A stretch of DNA of 64,000 bases, from assembly GCA_017795105.1 (NCBI GenBank), contig CP051247.1:3080001-3144000 (forward strand). The letters run 5' to 3'. Of this stretch, positions 55,420 to 64,000 are shown in pieces (position 1 is the stretch's first letter; the number at the start of each line of letters is the position of its first letter). The translations under genes were made by a program, and so were the position numbers. The notes beneath the pieces were generated by a model, which was not told the DNA's origin, did no database searches, and saw nothing but the letters and a program-made list of their open reading frames with translations. The stretch is from Planctomycetaceae bacterium (GTDB taxonomy: Bacteria; Planctomycetota; Planctomycetia; Planctomycetales; Planctomycetaceae).

Positions 55420-57684
55420 TCACTCGCCGGAGGCAAGAGGGGCGTTGCCAGAGTCTAGCAGACCGAGGTCCAGGAGTCCTTCGACCATCTTGCGGGCCAG
55501 CGGGCCGGCGGTTTCTCCGCCTCCGCCGCCGTATTCGATCATCACGACGAACGCATAACGCGGCTGGTCAGCGGGAGCATAGCCGGCGAACCAGGCGTGC
55601 GGCGGGCGATTCAACCCGGTCTGGGCAGACCCCGTTTTCCCGGCGATCGCAACGCGGGACGAGTAAACCGTGCGATGTCCGGTCCCGTTGGCCCCGGAGA
55701 CCGTCTGTTCCAATCCCGCCCGGATGACGCCGAGGGTTTCTGGATCGATATTGAGATTCCGGGTCTTCACCGGCGGCACGATGTCCTCCGCCACGCCGTC
55801 GGCTTCAGGCTCACCCACGACGATGCGGCTGACGACACGCGGGACGATCAACTCGCCGCCATTGGCGACGGCAGCCGTCATGGCGAGCATCTGCATCGGG
55901 GTGACAGTGAGATAACTCTGCCCGATCGCCAGGCCGAGCGTATCGCCCGAGTACCATTCGTATTTGCCGTTTGGCCCGTTGTCTTTCGGGGTGGGGACAT
56001 GGCCCGATTGTTCGAACGGCAAATCGACTCCGGTGGCTCGTCCGAAGCCGAGCCGATGACTCCACGACTCCAGCGTAGCCGGACCAAGACGCCGGGCGGC
56101 ATCAAAGAAGTAAACGTTGCAGGACGACGAGATCGCTTCAATCAGGCCGATATCCCCGTGTCCGACGCCGGCCGACTGGAAGATCGCGCAGCGATGACTC
56201 TTCGGCGTATCGAGGAATCCACGGCAGTTGAACAGCGTCCGCGGAACGCCTTCGGATTCGCAGAGCGCGATGGCCGTGACGGGTTTAAAGGTGGAACCGG
56301 GCGCCAGCAGCACCTGAGTAATGCGAGAGAGCAGCGGGCCTCGCCTGTCGTCGTTCATCTGCTTCCAGTAATCGGCACTCCCTTCCGCGAGTTGTACGAG
56401 GTCGGGACGGGGAGCAGAGGCAGCCGCGACGATCTCCCCGGAAAAGACGTTCATCACCAGAATGCAGCCCCCTTGAGGCTCCATGTCTTCGGGCTTCTCG
56501 TCCCCTTTCGGCAAGGGCGGAATCAGCGAAGGCTCCGGCGAGACGACTTCATCGAGCAGCGATTCGGCCAGCGACTGCAGCTGACTGTGCAGGGACAGAA
56601 TGAGATGGTTTCCCGACCGTCCCGTCCGAAGCGGCTTCACTTCGAGGACATCTCCCTGCCGGCCGATTCGCGTTTCTTGAGCCCCGGGCAGCCCTCGCAA
56701 GGTGGAGTTGTAGCTGCGTTCCACCCCGAAGCGGCCCTGCCGATCGCCCGCCGAATAGGCCAGCGGGTCGATGTCGGGCAGCTCGGCTTTCCGTTCTCGA
56801 ATCTGGTCTTCCCGCACGTTGCTTCGCAGGCCGATGACGTGGCTCGCCAGGGAGCCGCGTGGATAGATGCGGGTCGTACTGGGCGAGACCCGCACGCCGG
56901 GGAAGTCGGTCGGATGCGCTTCAATCTCGGCGACCACGGCTGTCGGGACATCTTCGATCAGCGTGTGAAAGTCGAGTTCTTCCTTGATGACGATCGGATC
57001 CCGATCGCGGGCGGGAGGCTCGGTCAGTTCCGATTTCACCAGCTCCCAAATCTGCGACCACGATCGCAGCGAGCGGAGTTCAAAACGCTGCTGATGTTCC
57101 TGCTCTTCTTCGGCGAGCCGCTCCTGCTGCCGGCGGTCGACGGCTTCGGCGATTCGCTCGATCCGTTCCTGAATCTCGGCTCGACGAGTCTCGAACTCTT
57201 CCGCGGTCAGACTGCCGGTCTTTCGCAGCCGTTGCCAGAGAGCATCGCGGCTCTTCAGGGCGAGTTCCTTCGCTTCGTCCAGAGAGAGCGGATCGCTGTC
57301 GACCCGTTTCCGCTGCTGTTTGCGGGCCTGTTCCTTCAGCCAGAGCGGATTCGGCGGCTCTTCGAGCCAGCGGTAATGCACGGCCACATTGAAGTGCTGA
57401 TGATCGTAGGCGAGCAGCTGGCCGTCGCTGGAATAGATGCGGCCATCGACCGCCGGGATTGGCTCGGTCCTGGTCGTGACCGGATGTGCGTTGGCGAGAT
57501 AATCGGGCGGATGATTGACCTTGAGATCACCGAGCCGAACGGCGATGACGACAACCACAACGACAGCGAGTCCGCCGAGCAGCCAGGTGCGAAGCTCGAC
57601 CTGTTTATCGAGACTCCACGCATCCTCGCGCCGCTCCGCAGCCGCGTCGATCACCTGCCATTGTGAGTGAGGCTGATTCCGCAT
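55420..57684 (-). CDS. PBP2-type penicillin-binding protein
   Basis: A 754-aa class B PBP, longer than the 600-650 usual for PBP2. One N-terminal helix (LRTWLLGGLAVVVVVVIAVR, about 27-46), a dimerisation domain opening with EPIPAVDGRIYSSDGQLLAY, an unusual charged coiled-coil insert (about 100-230; RRAEIQERIERIAEAVDRRQ), then the transpeptidase with the active-site serine in LAPGSTFKPVT, the SxN in SSSCNVYFF and KTG in AGKTGSAQTG. It probably makes lateral-wall peptidoglycan. The insert is not a known PBP2 feature and may serve partner binding. The start at 57684 is near CAGAGG; rsmH follows. Confidence 0.9.
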   Translation of the reverse strand: MRNQPHSQWQVIDAAAERREDAWSLDKQVELRTWLLGGLAVVVVVVIAVRLGDLKVNHPPDYLANAHPVTTRTEPIPAVDGRIYSSDGQLLAYDHQHFNVAVHYRWLEEPPNPLWLKEQARKQQRKRVDSDPLSLDEAKELALKSRDALWQRLRKTGSLTAEEFETRRAEIQERIERIAEAVDRRQQERLAEEEQEHQQRFELRSLRSWSQIWELVKSELTEPPARDRDPIVIKEELDFHTLIEDVPTAVVAEIEAHPTDFPGVRVSPSTTRIYPRGSLASHVIGLRSNVREDQIRERKAELPDIDPLAYSAGDRQGRFGVERSYNSTLRGLPGAQETRIGRQGDVLEVKPLRTGRSGNHLILSLHSQLQSLAESLLDEVVSPEPSLIPPLPKGDEKPEDMEPQGGCILVMNVFSGEIVAAASAPRPDLVQLAEGSADYWKQMNDDRRGPLLSRITQVLLAPGSTFKPVTAIALCESEGVPRTLFNCRGFLDTPKSHRCAIFQSAGVGHGDIGLIEAISSSCNVYFFDAARRLGPATLESWSHRLGFGRATGVDLPFEQSGHVPTPKDNGPNGKYEWYSGDTLGLAIGQSYLTVTPMQMLAMTAAVANGGELIVPRVVSRIVVGEPEADGVAEDIVPPVKTRNLNIDPETLGVIRAGLEQTVSGANGTGHRTVYSSRVAIAGKTGSAQTGLNRPPHAWFAGYAPADQPRYAFVVMIEYGGGGGETAGPLARKMVEGLLDLGLLDSGNAPLASGE

Positions 57685-57743
57685 CCCTGCGTCGGACCTC
57701 TGTCCCCTGTGATATGGAGTGCTTTTGGACGCACTCCGCCCCC

Positions 57744-57766
57744 GGTGGCACAGACATTCCTGTCAG
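57744..57766 (+). repeat. Repeat family E, copy 2
   Basis: GGTGGCACAGACATTCCTGT followed by CAG. Same as 48889-48909 in inverse orientation. Confidence 0.75.
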
Positions 57767-57792
57767 TGCGAATTCAACGTCGTTCCGAACAG

Positions 57793-57884
57793 GTAGGGTG
57801 CGTCTTGACGCACCATCGATCCAGCGGATCGACCCCCAACTTCCCGTTCGAACGCACATTCTGGTGCGTCAAGACGCACCCTAC
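57793..57884. repeat. Repeat family A, copies 4 and 5 as an inverted pair
   Basis: GTAGGGTGCGTCTTGACGCACC-type element at 57793-57814 and its inverse at 57863-57884, separated by about 48 bp. The outer ends (GTAGGG...CCCTAC) are mirror images. Confidence 0.85.
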
Positions 57885-57895
57885 AACTTCAGAAT

Positions 57896-58016
57896 CCCCT
57901 CGCCCCCGTGGGGGAGAGGGTTAGGGTGAGGGGGAAATGCGGGTGACCTGCTCCGCAGGCCGTTGTATTCAGATTGCGATCGAAAATCGCTGGTTGCTCG
58001 CCCCCTCATCCGCCGA
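57896..58016 (+). repeat. Interspersed repeat family B, copy 2
   Basis: Starts CCCCTCGCCCCC, then GGGAGAGGGTTAGGGTGAGG, AAATGCGGGT, ATCGCTGGTTG and CCCCTCATCCGCC, in the same order and orientation as at 11795. It directly abuts family A elements on both sides. Confidence 0.85.
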
Positions 58017-58020
58017 ATAG

Positions 58021-58046
58021 GTAGGTTGCGTCAAGACGCACCCTAC
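58021..58046. repeat. Repeat family A, copy 6
   Basis: GTAGGTTGCGTCAAGACGCA followed by CCCTAC; a single palindromic unit. Confidence 0.8.
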
Positions 58047-58105
58047 GATAATGGCAGCCACGCTGAGCACGCACTGCTGGACAAGCCAGCAGTGGCACCC
58101 ATTAA

Positions 58106-58142
58106 GCTACCCCGGCCGGTTAGAAACCGGCCTTAGGGGAGC
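58106..58142. repeat. Palindromic hairpin downstream of argG
   Basis: GGCCGGTTAGAAACCGGCC with outer GCTACCCC / GGGGAGC arms. It could fold as a strong hairpin 43 bp after the argG stop on the minus strand, and may serve as its terminator even though no clear T-run follows. Confidence 0.6.
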
Positions 58143-58184
58143 AGTCTAGCCGAACGGGGAATCCGGGTGAGCGCCAGTTTTGGC

Positions 58185-59405
58185 TTACCACTGACGGGGG
58201 CGGACGGAGCCCTGCACGCGGAGGGGGAGCCCCATGATGCGGAGGAAGCCTTCGGCGTCGTCCTGGTTGTAGGTTCCGCCGCCTTCCATGCTGGCGATCT
58301 CATCGATGTACAGGCTGTTGTCGCTCGAACGGCCGGCGATGCGGCAGTTGCCCTTGTAGAAGGCGACCTTCACTTCGCCCGAAACCGGCTTCTGCGTTTC
58401 CTTGATGAAGGCCATCAGGGCATCCATCTTGGCACAGTACCACATGCCGTTGTAAACCATCTCGGCCACTTCGGGGGCGAGACGATCGCGGAGATGCGTC
58501 AGGTCTCGGTCGAGCGTCATCTGCTCCATCGCTAGATGGGCGGCGTACAGGGTCGTCATGCCCGGAGCTTCGTACACGCCGCGGCTCTTCATGCCGACGT
58601 AGCGGTTTTCGATGATATCGATGCGTCCAACCCCATTGCGGCCAGCGATTTCGTTCAGCTCGGTGACCATTTCGAGGCCCGACCTCTTCTTGCCGTTCAG
58701 CGAAACGGGCACGCCCGACTCGAAGCCGATCGTGACGAACTCTTCCTTGTCCGGAGCCTCCTGCGGGGAGACCGTCATGCCGAAATCGATCACCTGAACG
58801 CCGTCGACATCCGGGTCTTCCAGGCTGCCGGCTTCGTAGCTGATGTGCAGACAGTTTTCGTCCGAGCTGTACGGCTTCGAAGCGGTCGCTTTGACCGGGA
58901 TGTTCTTCTCTTCACAGTAGGCGAGCATCTCGGTGCGACCCGGGAAGAGCTCGCGGAATTCTTTCATTCGCCACGGAGCGATGGTCTTCACGGTCGGGTC
59001 GAGCGCTTCAGCCGCCAGCTGGAAGCGGCACTGATCGTTTCCTTTCCCGGTCGCTCCGTGTACGAAAGCGACGGCTCCGACTTCGCGGGCCCGCTGCAGG
59101 CAGGCTTTGGAGATAAGCGGACGGGCGATCGAGGTGCCGAGGAGATAAATGCCTTCGTACTTGGCCTGCCACTGCAGCACCGGGAAGGCGAAATCGTTGC
59201 AGAGCTCTTCGCGAACATCGGCGATCTCAGCCGAGGCGGCTCCAATGTCGATGGCCTTCTTCATGATGGCCTCGCGGTCTTCGCAGGGCTGTCCGAGATC
59301 GACATACAGGCAGTGGACTTCGTAGCCCTTATCCTGCAACCAGCCGACCAGCACGGAAGTATCGAGTCCGCCACTATACGCCAGAATGACCTTATCTTTG
59401 CTCAC
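58185..59405 (-). CDS. argG: Argininosuccinate synthase
   Basis: A 406-aa ATP-dependent ligase joining citrulline and aspartate, the penultimate step of arginine synthesis. The ATP-binding P-loop is at the N-terminus (ILAYSGGLDTSVLVGWLQ), followed by the citrulline/aspartate site segment (VHGATGKGNDQCRFQL) and later motifs such as KAYSSDENC-like KPYSSDENCLHISYEAG and GRIDIIENRYVGMKSRG. The length is normal. The start is GTG at 59403-59405, 8 nt after AGAGG. It stands alone; no other arg gene is nearby. Confidence 0.97.
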   Translation of the reverse strand: MSKDKVILAYSGGLDTSVLVGWLQDKGYEVHCLYVDLGQPCEDREAIMKKAIDIGAASAEIADVREELCNDFAFPVLQWQAKYEGIYLLGTSIARPLISKACLQRAREVGAVAFVHGATGKGNDQCRFQLAAEALDPTVKTIAPWRMKEFRELFPGRTEMLAYCEEKNIPVKATASKPYSSDENCLHISYEAGSLEDPDVDGVQVIDFGMTVSPQEAPDKEEFVTIGFESGVPVSLNGKKRSGLEMVTELNEIAGRNGVGRIDIIENRYVGMKSRGVYEAPGMTTLYAAHLAMEQMTLDRDLTHLRDRLAPEVAEMVYNGMWYCAKMDALMAFIKETQKPVSGEVKVAFYKGNCRIAGRSSDNSLYIDEIASMEGGGTYNQDDAEGFLRIMGLPLRVQGSVRPRQW

Positions 59406-59531
59406 GATCGAACCTCTTTTTGACTCAAAATGGAATGGGCTGGACTGCGAAATATGACACGGGGTTTGCGGGGAAGTTACCCGCTCAGTTTCAGTTTGTC
59501 GACGGGATGGAAACGTCAGGCTCGGTTACCT

Positions 59532-59549
59532 GGTGGCACAGACATTCCT
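59532..59549 (+). repeat. Repeat family E, copy 3
   Basis: GGTGGCACAGACATTCCT, then diverges from the other copies. Confidence 0.65.
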
Positions 59550-59598
59550 CAGTAGTTGCCAATTTCAGGACGTCCTTGCAGACGAAGACCTTTCGGGT

Positions 59599-59640
59599 GG
59601 CCCTGATAGCTGTGCTATCAGGGCGGCGAAGCCGTAGGAG
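59599..59640 (+). repeat. Repeat family D, copy 2 with palindrome
   Basis: CCCTGATAGC-TGT-GCTATCAGGG is a perfect 10-bp inverted repeat, followed by CGGCGAAGCCGTAGGAG, which is shared with 48768-48794. Confidence 0.8.
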
Positions 59641-59736
59641 AATGCACCTGCTGCGGGCCTGGATGACAGTCTTACCTTGGTATTCCAGATGACTGCACCA
59701 CCCCTCTCAACGAGACGTCAAATACCGCTTCGCCCA

Positions 59737-59775
59737 CGGCTGCGCCGCCCCGAAAGAATCTTTCGGGGCCACCCC
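59737..59775 (-). repeat. Palindromic repeat family C, copy 3
   Basis: CGGCTGCGCCGCCCCGAAAG, AATCTTTCGGGGCCACCCC: inverse of 50026-50064. Confidence 0.8.
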
Positions 59776-59913
59776 TGCCGGTGACACCAGGGCATTCCGA
59801 CAAATTTGGCATCTACTGATTCCTGTCTGTGCGTGATTGACCAATCAATCTTGAAGACAAGCCGCCTGTTGCTTCGCAACACAGAGATAAAATCTCTGTG
59901 TCATCCGGCGTTC

Positions 59914-61509
<1,596 letters not shown>

Positions 61510-61867
61510 TAAATATGCTCAATCAAGCTGAAAAACGAGGGCATCAGGTCGTTTCCATCAAAAGGCAAGCGGCCTTTCGAAACGAGCGGGAGCGGCGGCA
61601 TACTGCCTGCAACGGCTCCCGAGACACTGACGCGAATTTGCGGGAAATCGGCAAGCAGTCCCGCTTGCCTGTACAATCTTCAGTTTCCGAGATCGGCCCG
61701 CCCTCAGCGCAGACGGAGCAAACCGAATCCGATATGCTATCGCGGCGACTTCGATCCTTCAATTGAGCGTGCCGCCCCTGCCCGAAAACAGCGATGACTG
61801 TCTCGAGTCGCGGCGTTTTCTCAATCCGCAAATGCCGCCACCGCGATGACTTAAGCCGACATCAACG
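61510..61867. promoter_or_regulatory. Divergent guaA-nrdR intergenic region
   Basis: About 360 bp holding the promoters of guaA (minus) and nrdR (plus). No repeat element, operator or structured RNA could be identified by eye. Confidence 0.5.
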
Positions 61868-62329
61868 ATGATTTGCCCGTACTGCCGACACGACGAAACC
61901 AAGGTCATCGACTCCCGCACGAGTGCCGAGTTCGCGATTCGTCGTCGCCGTGAATGCCTCGCATGCAACCGACGCTTCACCACCTACGAGAAGATCGAAG
62001 AGCTGCCAATCAAGGTCATCAAGAAAGATGGCTCCCGGGTTCCCTTCAATCGCGAGAAGATTCGCGAAGGGCTGGAGAAGGCCTGCTACAAGCGGCCGGT
62101 CAGCGAGAGCGACATCGAAAACCTGATAAGCGAGGTCGAAGCCCAGGTCTACGAAACCTTTGATCGCGAAGTCCCCTCGCAGATGATCGGCGAGCAGGTG
62201 ATCGAGCGGCTTCGCAAGCTCGATCAGGTTGCCTTCGTTCGCTTCGCCTCGGTCTATCGCGAGTTCAAAGACGTCAATGATTTCGTCGAAGAGCTCGGCT
62301 CGATGCTGAAGCAGCGGAGCAGTCATTGA
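61868..62329 (+). CDS. nrdR: Transcriptional repressor NrdR
   Basis: A 153-aa regulator of ribonucleotide reductase genes. The N-terminal zinc ribbon uses Cys3, Cys6, Cys30 and Cys33 (ICPYCRHDE and RECLACNRRFTTYE), followed by the ATP-cone (about 47-140; VIKKDGSRVPFNREKIREGL), which senses dATP/ATP. The length and start are standard. No nrd gene is within the window, so it acts in trans. Confidence 0.97.
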   Translation: MICPYCRHDETKVIDSRTSAEFAIRRRRECLACNRRFTTYEKIEELPIKVIKKDGSRVPFNREKIREGLEKACYKRPVSESDIENLISEVEAQVYETFDREVPSQMIGEQVIERLRKLDQVAFVRFASVYREFKDVNDFVEELGSMLKQRSSH

Positions 62330-62551
62330 CGCAATTCGTTCCTGCTTCGGGCCCCGTTTGCTGAGTTTTCACCAACGGCGGAACAGGTCGCGTCGTAAGT
62401 CTGATGCCGCCAGTTCTTATCAGGATCTCTGTATCAATCAACTCGCGGACTGCTTACAATCCACGCCTGTCCGTATCCGCAGTAGAACTGTATGCGGGCG
62501 GATTCTGCGTCTCTCCTAAGAAACTTCGCCCTCAGGCTTCAGTCTCGTTTT

Positions 62552-63439
62552 ATGCCCGCACAGAAACCATTTCATCCTGAAGAACTCGATCTGCGCACTC
62601 CCTGGCTGGCGGCTCTGTTGTCGTGGCTGGTCCCGGGCGCCGGTCAGTTTTACCAGAAGCGCTACGTGAAAGCCGGCATCTTCTGTGTCTGCATTCTGGG
62701 CACCTTTCTGTATGGTGTCGCTCTCGGCGAAGGTCGCCCCGTTTACTCGGCTTACTACGAGAACCGCGATGGCCAGATCTTCCGCAAGCGGAACTACGGC
62801 TATCTGTCGCAGATTCTCCTCGGGCTACCCGCCATGCCGGCTCTGCTGCAGTCGCAGCGGCTGGAAGCTTCGGTGATGAATGGCTCGCTTCTCGCCGATC
62901 CCCTCGAATCGGAATTCGAAGGGAGAATTCTGCCCGATCGCGACGCCGATGATAATGCCGCTCCCGTGGCTGTTCGCGGAACAATCCGACTGCAGATGGA
63001 GCCCGGCCCGCTCGGCCCGGAGGTTCGTGGTCATCTCGTTGGGCAGGTTGTCGAAACCGGCGAAGCCATCGACATCACGCTGGCCGAATACCAGGCCGCC
63101 AGCGCTCCCCCGGTTGGCCCGCCCATCGCGGCTGATCCGGAGCGATTTGTCTTCATGCAGGTCGACGATATCAACGAGGCTCCTGCAGATCTTGGCCGCC
63201 ATCTTCGCGGCACGGTTCCCCGCTCGTTCGTCAACTGGTACCAGGTCCCGCTGCAGGATCAGGAACTTCAGGATCTGAATTCCCGGCTCGGCAAACGCTG
63301 GGAACTCGCGATGGTATTCACCTGGATCGCCGGACTGCTCAATATTCTCTGTATCTGGGATGCCTTCGAAGGTCCCGCGTATGGCATTCGTCCTCGTCCG
63401 CCCGAAGAGGCGCCGACTCCGCCGAAAATGCCGGCCTAG
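62552..63439 (+). CDS. Membrane protein, DUF6677-like
   Basis: A 295-aa protein. The N-terminal part has two helices with the motif LAALLSWLVPGAGQFYQKRY and FCVCILGTFLYGVAL, a TM2-like pattern (PGAGQFYQ-R...KG), then a large periplasmic-type domain with beta character (VAVRGTIRLQMEPGPLGPEV), and a C-terminal helix (ELAMVFTWIAGLLNILCIWD) before a Pro-rich tail. It recalls the planctomycete DUF6677 family. ATG 62552 is preferred; ATG 62492 would add 20 residues. The small membrane protein at 63484 follows by 44 bp. Confidence 0.8.
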   Translation: MPAQKPFHPEELDLRTPWLAALLSWLVPGAGQFYQKRYVKAGIFCVCILGTFLYGVALGEGRPVYSAYYENRDGQIFRKRNYGYLSQILLGLPAMPALLQSQRLEASVMNGSLLADPLESEFEGRILPDRDADDNAAPVAVRGTIRLQMEPGPLGPEVRGHLVGQVVETGEAIDITLAEYQAASAPPVGPPIAADPERFVFMQVDDINEAPADLGRHLRGTVPRSFVNWYQVPLQDQELQDLNSRLGKRWELAMVFTWIAGLLNILCIWDAFEGPAYGIRPRPPEEAPTPPKMPA

Positions 63440-63483
63440 TATCGCCCCGATCGCATTCCGAGTTGCTGCCCAGAGGCTCCCTC

Positions 63484-63666
63484 ATGAACATTCCCGTTTT
63501 GCTTTACATGCTGCCGATGACCGCCGTCATCTCGCTGGTCTACAGTGCCAGCCGGTTTGAAGACACCCAGGCGATCATCGCCAAGTCGTTCCGGCTATTC
63601 GCACAGATTTCGGTCTTTTTGCTTGGCATTCTTCTGCTGCTGTATCTGCTGACCGTCAAGCTCTGA
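63484..63666 (+). CDS. Small two-helix membrane protein
   Basis: A 60-aa protein made almost wholly of two hydrophobic helices (IPVLLYMLPMTAVISLVYSA and AQISVFLLGILLLLYLLTV) joined by a polar turn (SRFEDTQAIIAKSFR). It follows the DUF6677-like gene, and a strong terminator ends both. The close spacing suggests that the two products work together. Family not named with confidence. Confidence 0.8.
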   Translation: MNIPVLLYMLPMTAVISLVYSASRFEDTQAIIAKSFRLFAQISVFLLGILLLLYLLTVKL

Positions 63667-63683
63667 ACCGAAACCGCCAATAG

Positions 63684-63724
63684 AAAACGCCCGGCCTGTT
63701 TCATGCAGGCCGGGCGTTTTTTTT
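63684..63724 (+). terminator. Rho-independent terminator
   Basis: AAAACGCCCGGCCTG (63684-63698) pairs with CAGGCCGGGCGTTTT (63706-63720) around TTTCATG, followed by eight T in total. It also has A-runs on the left arm, so it may serve the convergent gene ending at 63744. Confidence 0.95.
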
Positions 63725-63743
63725 GTGAAGTCGATCGCAGGGA

Positions 63744-64000
63744 TTACTGGATCGGCTCGATCGTCTCTGGGGGAACGTCCGATGTCCCGGTCGGAGTCGG
63801 CTCAGACGTGGTTGTCGGGGTCGGTGTGCTCGTGGTTGCCGGAGCAGGCGTTGAAGAAGTCTTCACTGGCTCCGGGGTGGTTGTTGTCGCCGGAGCGGGT
63901 GTGCTCGTCGCTTCCGGGGCCGGTGTCGAGGTCATTTCCGGCTCGCCGGTTTCCGGGGCACCCTCAGCCGGCGTCTCGGAGATGATCGTCGCCTTCTTGA
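63744..64000 (-). CDS. C-terminus of a Pro/Thr/Glu-rich protein (partial)
   Basis: Minus-strand frame open to the window edge; the visible 85 codons are the C-terminal end. The sequence is a low-complexity tail of TP, AP and PE units (for example TSTPAPEATSTPAPATTTTP), preceded by ATIISETPAEGAPETGEPE. Such tails are typical of wall-spanning linkers or glycosylated stalks of surface or membrane proteins. The start and the functional domain lie outside the window, so no function can be given. Confidence 0.75.
   Translation of the reverse strand, partial: KKATIISETPAEGAPETGEPEMTSTPAPEATSTPAPATTTTPEPVKTSSTPAPATTSTPTPTTTSEPTPTGTSDVPPETIEPIQ

Larger units (their letters stand above)
57685..58184. 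other. 500-bp intergenic repeat mosaic
   Basis: This gap between PBP2 and argG is almost wholly composed of repeats: family E (57744), family A pair (57793-57884), family B copy 2 (57896-58016), family A single (58021-58046), a CACTGCTGG...CCAGCAGTGG palindrome (about 58067-58099) and a GGCCGGTTAGAAACCGGCC hairpin (58106-58142). No gene is supported. Confidence 0.8.
59406..59913. other. Intergenic repeat cluster between argG and guaA
   Basis: About 510 bp. Family E (59532-59549), family D with full palindrome (59599-59640) and family C in inverse orientation (59737-59775) follow each other. A CACAGAGATAAAATCTCTGTG palindrome (near 59881-59901) lies just before the guaA stop on the plus strand and may end guaA transcription. 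No gene supported. Confidence 0.7.

Noticed and set aside
55597..57666. Long plus-strand open frame (689 codons) opposite the PBP2 gene
   Set aside because: Antisense to a transpeptidase with all catalytic motifs; no recognisable protein features.
52187..59913. CRISPR array suggested by many short repeats
   Set aside because: The repeats are not regularly spaced, differ in type and have no spacer units; no cas gene is present.
61544..61831. Minus-strand frame of 95 codons between guaA and nrdR
   Set aside because: No ribosome site or recognisable domain; the Cys/Arg-rich composition looks like translated non-coding DNA.

Overview
The window looks like chromosomal DNA from a planctomycete (Planctomycetota, probably Planctomycetaceae; a Rubinisphaera/Gimesia/Planctomicrobium-like lineage is an inference). 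Support comes from family content: a DUF1559 pseudopilin-like protein with a partner lipoprotein, two secreted FG-GAP proteins with LEPR-XLL-type N-termini, a PVC-type membrane-bound dehydrogenase/cytochrome c fusion, two secreted sulfatases, a double-length tandem UvrA, and a DUF6677-like membrane protein. Base composition is moderately GC-rich. No rRNA, CRISPR array, complete insertion sequence or prophage was seen. There are two tRNA genes: Leu(TAG) and Ser(GCT).

Layout. 0-5 kb: exported catalase-peroxidase KatG divergent from an OxyR-type regulator, then MscL, tRNA-Leu, and two minus-strand small proteins. 5.7-8.5 kb: GH13 branching-enzyme-like protein and a secreted EEP-family phosphohydrolase. 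8.5-14.1 kb, minus strand: a PhnP-like MBL hydrolase, a YhaO-like protein that has lost its metal ligands, and a YhaN-like SMC ATPase. 14.2-18 kb: an M24-like pseudo-peptidase overlapping a glycosyltransferase, then a sulfatase. 18.2-24.6 kb: tandem UvrA-UvrA fusion. 24.9-27 kb: tRNA-Ser followed by a frameshifted nuclease/helicase (DUF2075) gene that resembles an accessory insertion. 27.2-32 kb: two amidohydrolases and the PVC cytochrome/dehydrogenase. 32-41 kb: small secreted protein, cysteine-rich copper-storage protein, the two LEPR-XLL/FG-GAP proteins, the DUF1559/lipoprotein pair, and an anchored hypothetical. 41-44.6 kb: AAA ATPase, second sulfatase, lipoprotein.

44.7-57.7 kb, all minus strand, is the cell-envelope block: PBP2-like transpeptidase, RsmH, a LysM protein carrying ten NPF motifs, an FtsL-like protein, FtsI, then a coiled-coil membrane protein, an FHA-like protein, a Ser/Thr kinase with membrane segments and another membrane protein. 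It resembles a remnant of the division and cell wall (dcw) cluster with a signalling module behind it. 58-62.3 kb holds ArgG, GuaA and NrdR; the window ends with two small membrane proteins and the C-terminus of a Pro/Thr-rich protein.

Intergenic DNA, mainly from 43.9 to 59.9 kb, is crowded with short palindromic repeats of several families. The observations I rate highest are the NPF-motif LysM protein between rsmH and ftsL, the metal-ligand-less YhaO paired with an intact YhaN, the tandem UvrA, and the recurrence of apparent pseudoenzymes beside intact partners. No undescribed multi-gene system can be proven from sequence alone.
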